Shown here piece by piece: positions 6,040 to 6,416 of a DNA stretch of 6,416 nucleotides. Every line of letters begins with the position of its first letter. The first letter of the stretch is position 1. This stretch comes from an uncultured Actinomycetes bacterium. GTDB taxonomy: Bacteria > Actinomycetota > Actinomycetes > S36-B12. The notes beneath the pieces were generated by a model. That model saw only the letters and a program-made list of their open reading frames with translations. It searched no databases and was not told the DNA's origin. Made by a program: the position numbers and the translations under genes. The DNA is taken from contig CALFIA010000260.1 in NCBI GenBank assembly GCA_937876275.1, forward strand, positions 1 to 6,416, written 5' to 3'.

Positions 6040-6416
6040 ATGGGAATTCTCGACGGTAAGACCATCCTCGTCACCGGTGTGCTCACCGACCAGTCGATTG
6101 CCTTCCATGTAGCGAAGTTCGCCCAGGAACAAGGCGCAAAGGTCATCCTGACCTCATTCGGCCGCACGATGTCACTCACCAAGCGCTCCGCCTCACGCCT
6201 GCCCGATGAGGCGCCCGTGATCGAACTTGATGTCACGAATGTGGAGCACCTCGACGCCCTTGCCGACCGAGTCCGCGAGCACGCACCTGAGCTTCACGGC
6301 GTGCTCCACTCGATCGGCTTTGCCCCCGAGGCCGCGCTCGGCGGAAACTTCCTCAACACCTCCTGGGAAGACGTCGCGACAGCCGTGCACGTATCTGCCT
6401 ACTCACTCAAGAGATC
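6040..6416 (+). CDS. inhA: Enoyl-ACP reductase (NADH), InhA/FabI type, 3'-truncated by the window end
   Basis: The first 125 codons are present and the frame stays open to the last base; the family is usually about 260-270 residues, so roughly half is missing. The protein performs the last reduction of each elongation cycle, trans-2-enoyl-ACP to acyl-ACP. The N-terminus MGILDGKTILVTG, then LTDQSIAFHVAKFAQEQGAK, is closely like Mycobacterium InhA, which shares the TDxSIAFHxAxxAQEQGA pattern. Asp64-Val65 (ELDVTN) match the adenine-binding pair of InhA, and HSIGF with Ser91 matches the Ser94 site of InhA that contacts the cofactor and is changed in some isoniazid-resistant strains. The catalytic Tyr and Lys lie beyond the window. 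ATG 6040 has a ribosome binding site six bases upstream and gives the expected short N-terminus. It follows fabG in one operon. fabI would be an equally acceptable symbol. Confidence 0.92.
   Translation, partial: MGILDGKTILVTGVLTDQSIAFHVAKFAQEQGAKVILTSFGRTMSLTKRSASRLPDEAPVIELDVTNVEHLDALADRVREHAPELHGVLHSIGFAPEAALGGNFLNTSWEDVATAVHVSAYSLKR

Overview
The window reads as chromosomal DNA from an actinobacterium. It is moderately GC-rich, densely coded, and carries several actinobacteria-typical genes: a MabA-like FabG that ends in GLGLGH, an InhA-type enoyl reductase, a DUF3099 membrane protein, and a fused OleB-OleC protein of the kind known from Micrococcus. I cannot assign a genus from the sequence alone.

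Layout. (1) Positions 1-3224, plus strand: the downstream part of an ole long-chain olefin cluster. A 5'-truncated oleBC fusion overlaps oleD by an ATGA stop/start. An oleA thiolase would be expected just upstream but lies outside the window. (2) Positions 3170-4992, minus strand: a tight three-gene operon running DUF3099 protein, SURF1-family protein, then an atypical SDR that lacks the Tyr/Lys catalytic pair. Its 3' end overlaps the 3' end of oleD tail-to-tail by 55 bp, with no intergenic space. (3) Positions 4993-5099: a 107-bp divergent intergenic region that should hold promoters for both directions. (4) Positions 5100-6416, plus strand: dodecin, fabG (mabA-like) and the first 125 codons of an inhA/fabI-type gene, tightly spaced and probably one operon. 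The window ends inside that last gene.

How the genes work together. FabG and InhA are the two reductases of type II fatty acid elongation, which makes or extends acyl chains. The Ole enzymes act on such chains once activated. OleA, off window, would condense two acyl-CoAs. OleD reduces the 2-alkyl-3-keto acid to the beta-hydroxy acid, the OleC half closes it to a beta-lactone with ATP, and the OleB half decarboxylates the lactone to a cis internal olefin. SURF1 serves haem-copper oxidase assembly and DUF3099 is of unknown function. Dodecin binds and buffers flavin.

There are no RNA genes, insertion sequences, CRISPR arrays or large repeats that I can support. No stretch over 300 bases lacks a gene. 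I see no wholly new system. The points most worth a second look are the clustering of the olefin route near core fatty acid genes, the SDR without its catalytic Tyr, the overprinted oleD tail with a compact hairpin in the overlap, and dodecin placed in a fabG-inhA operon.
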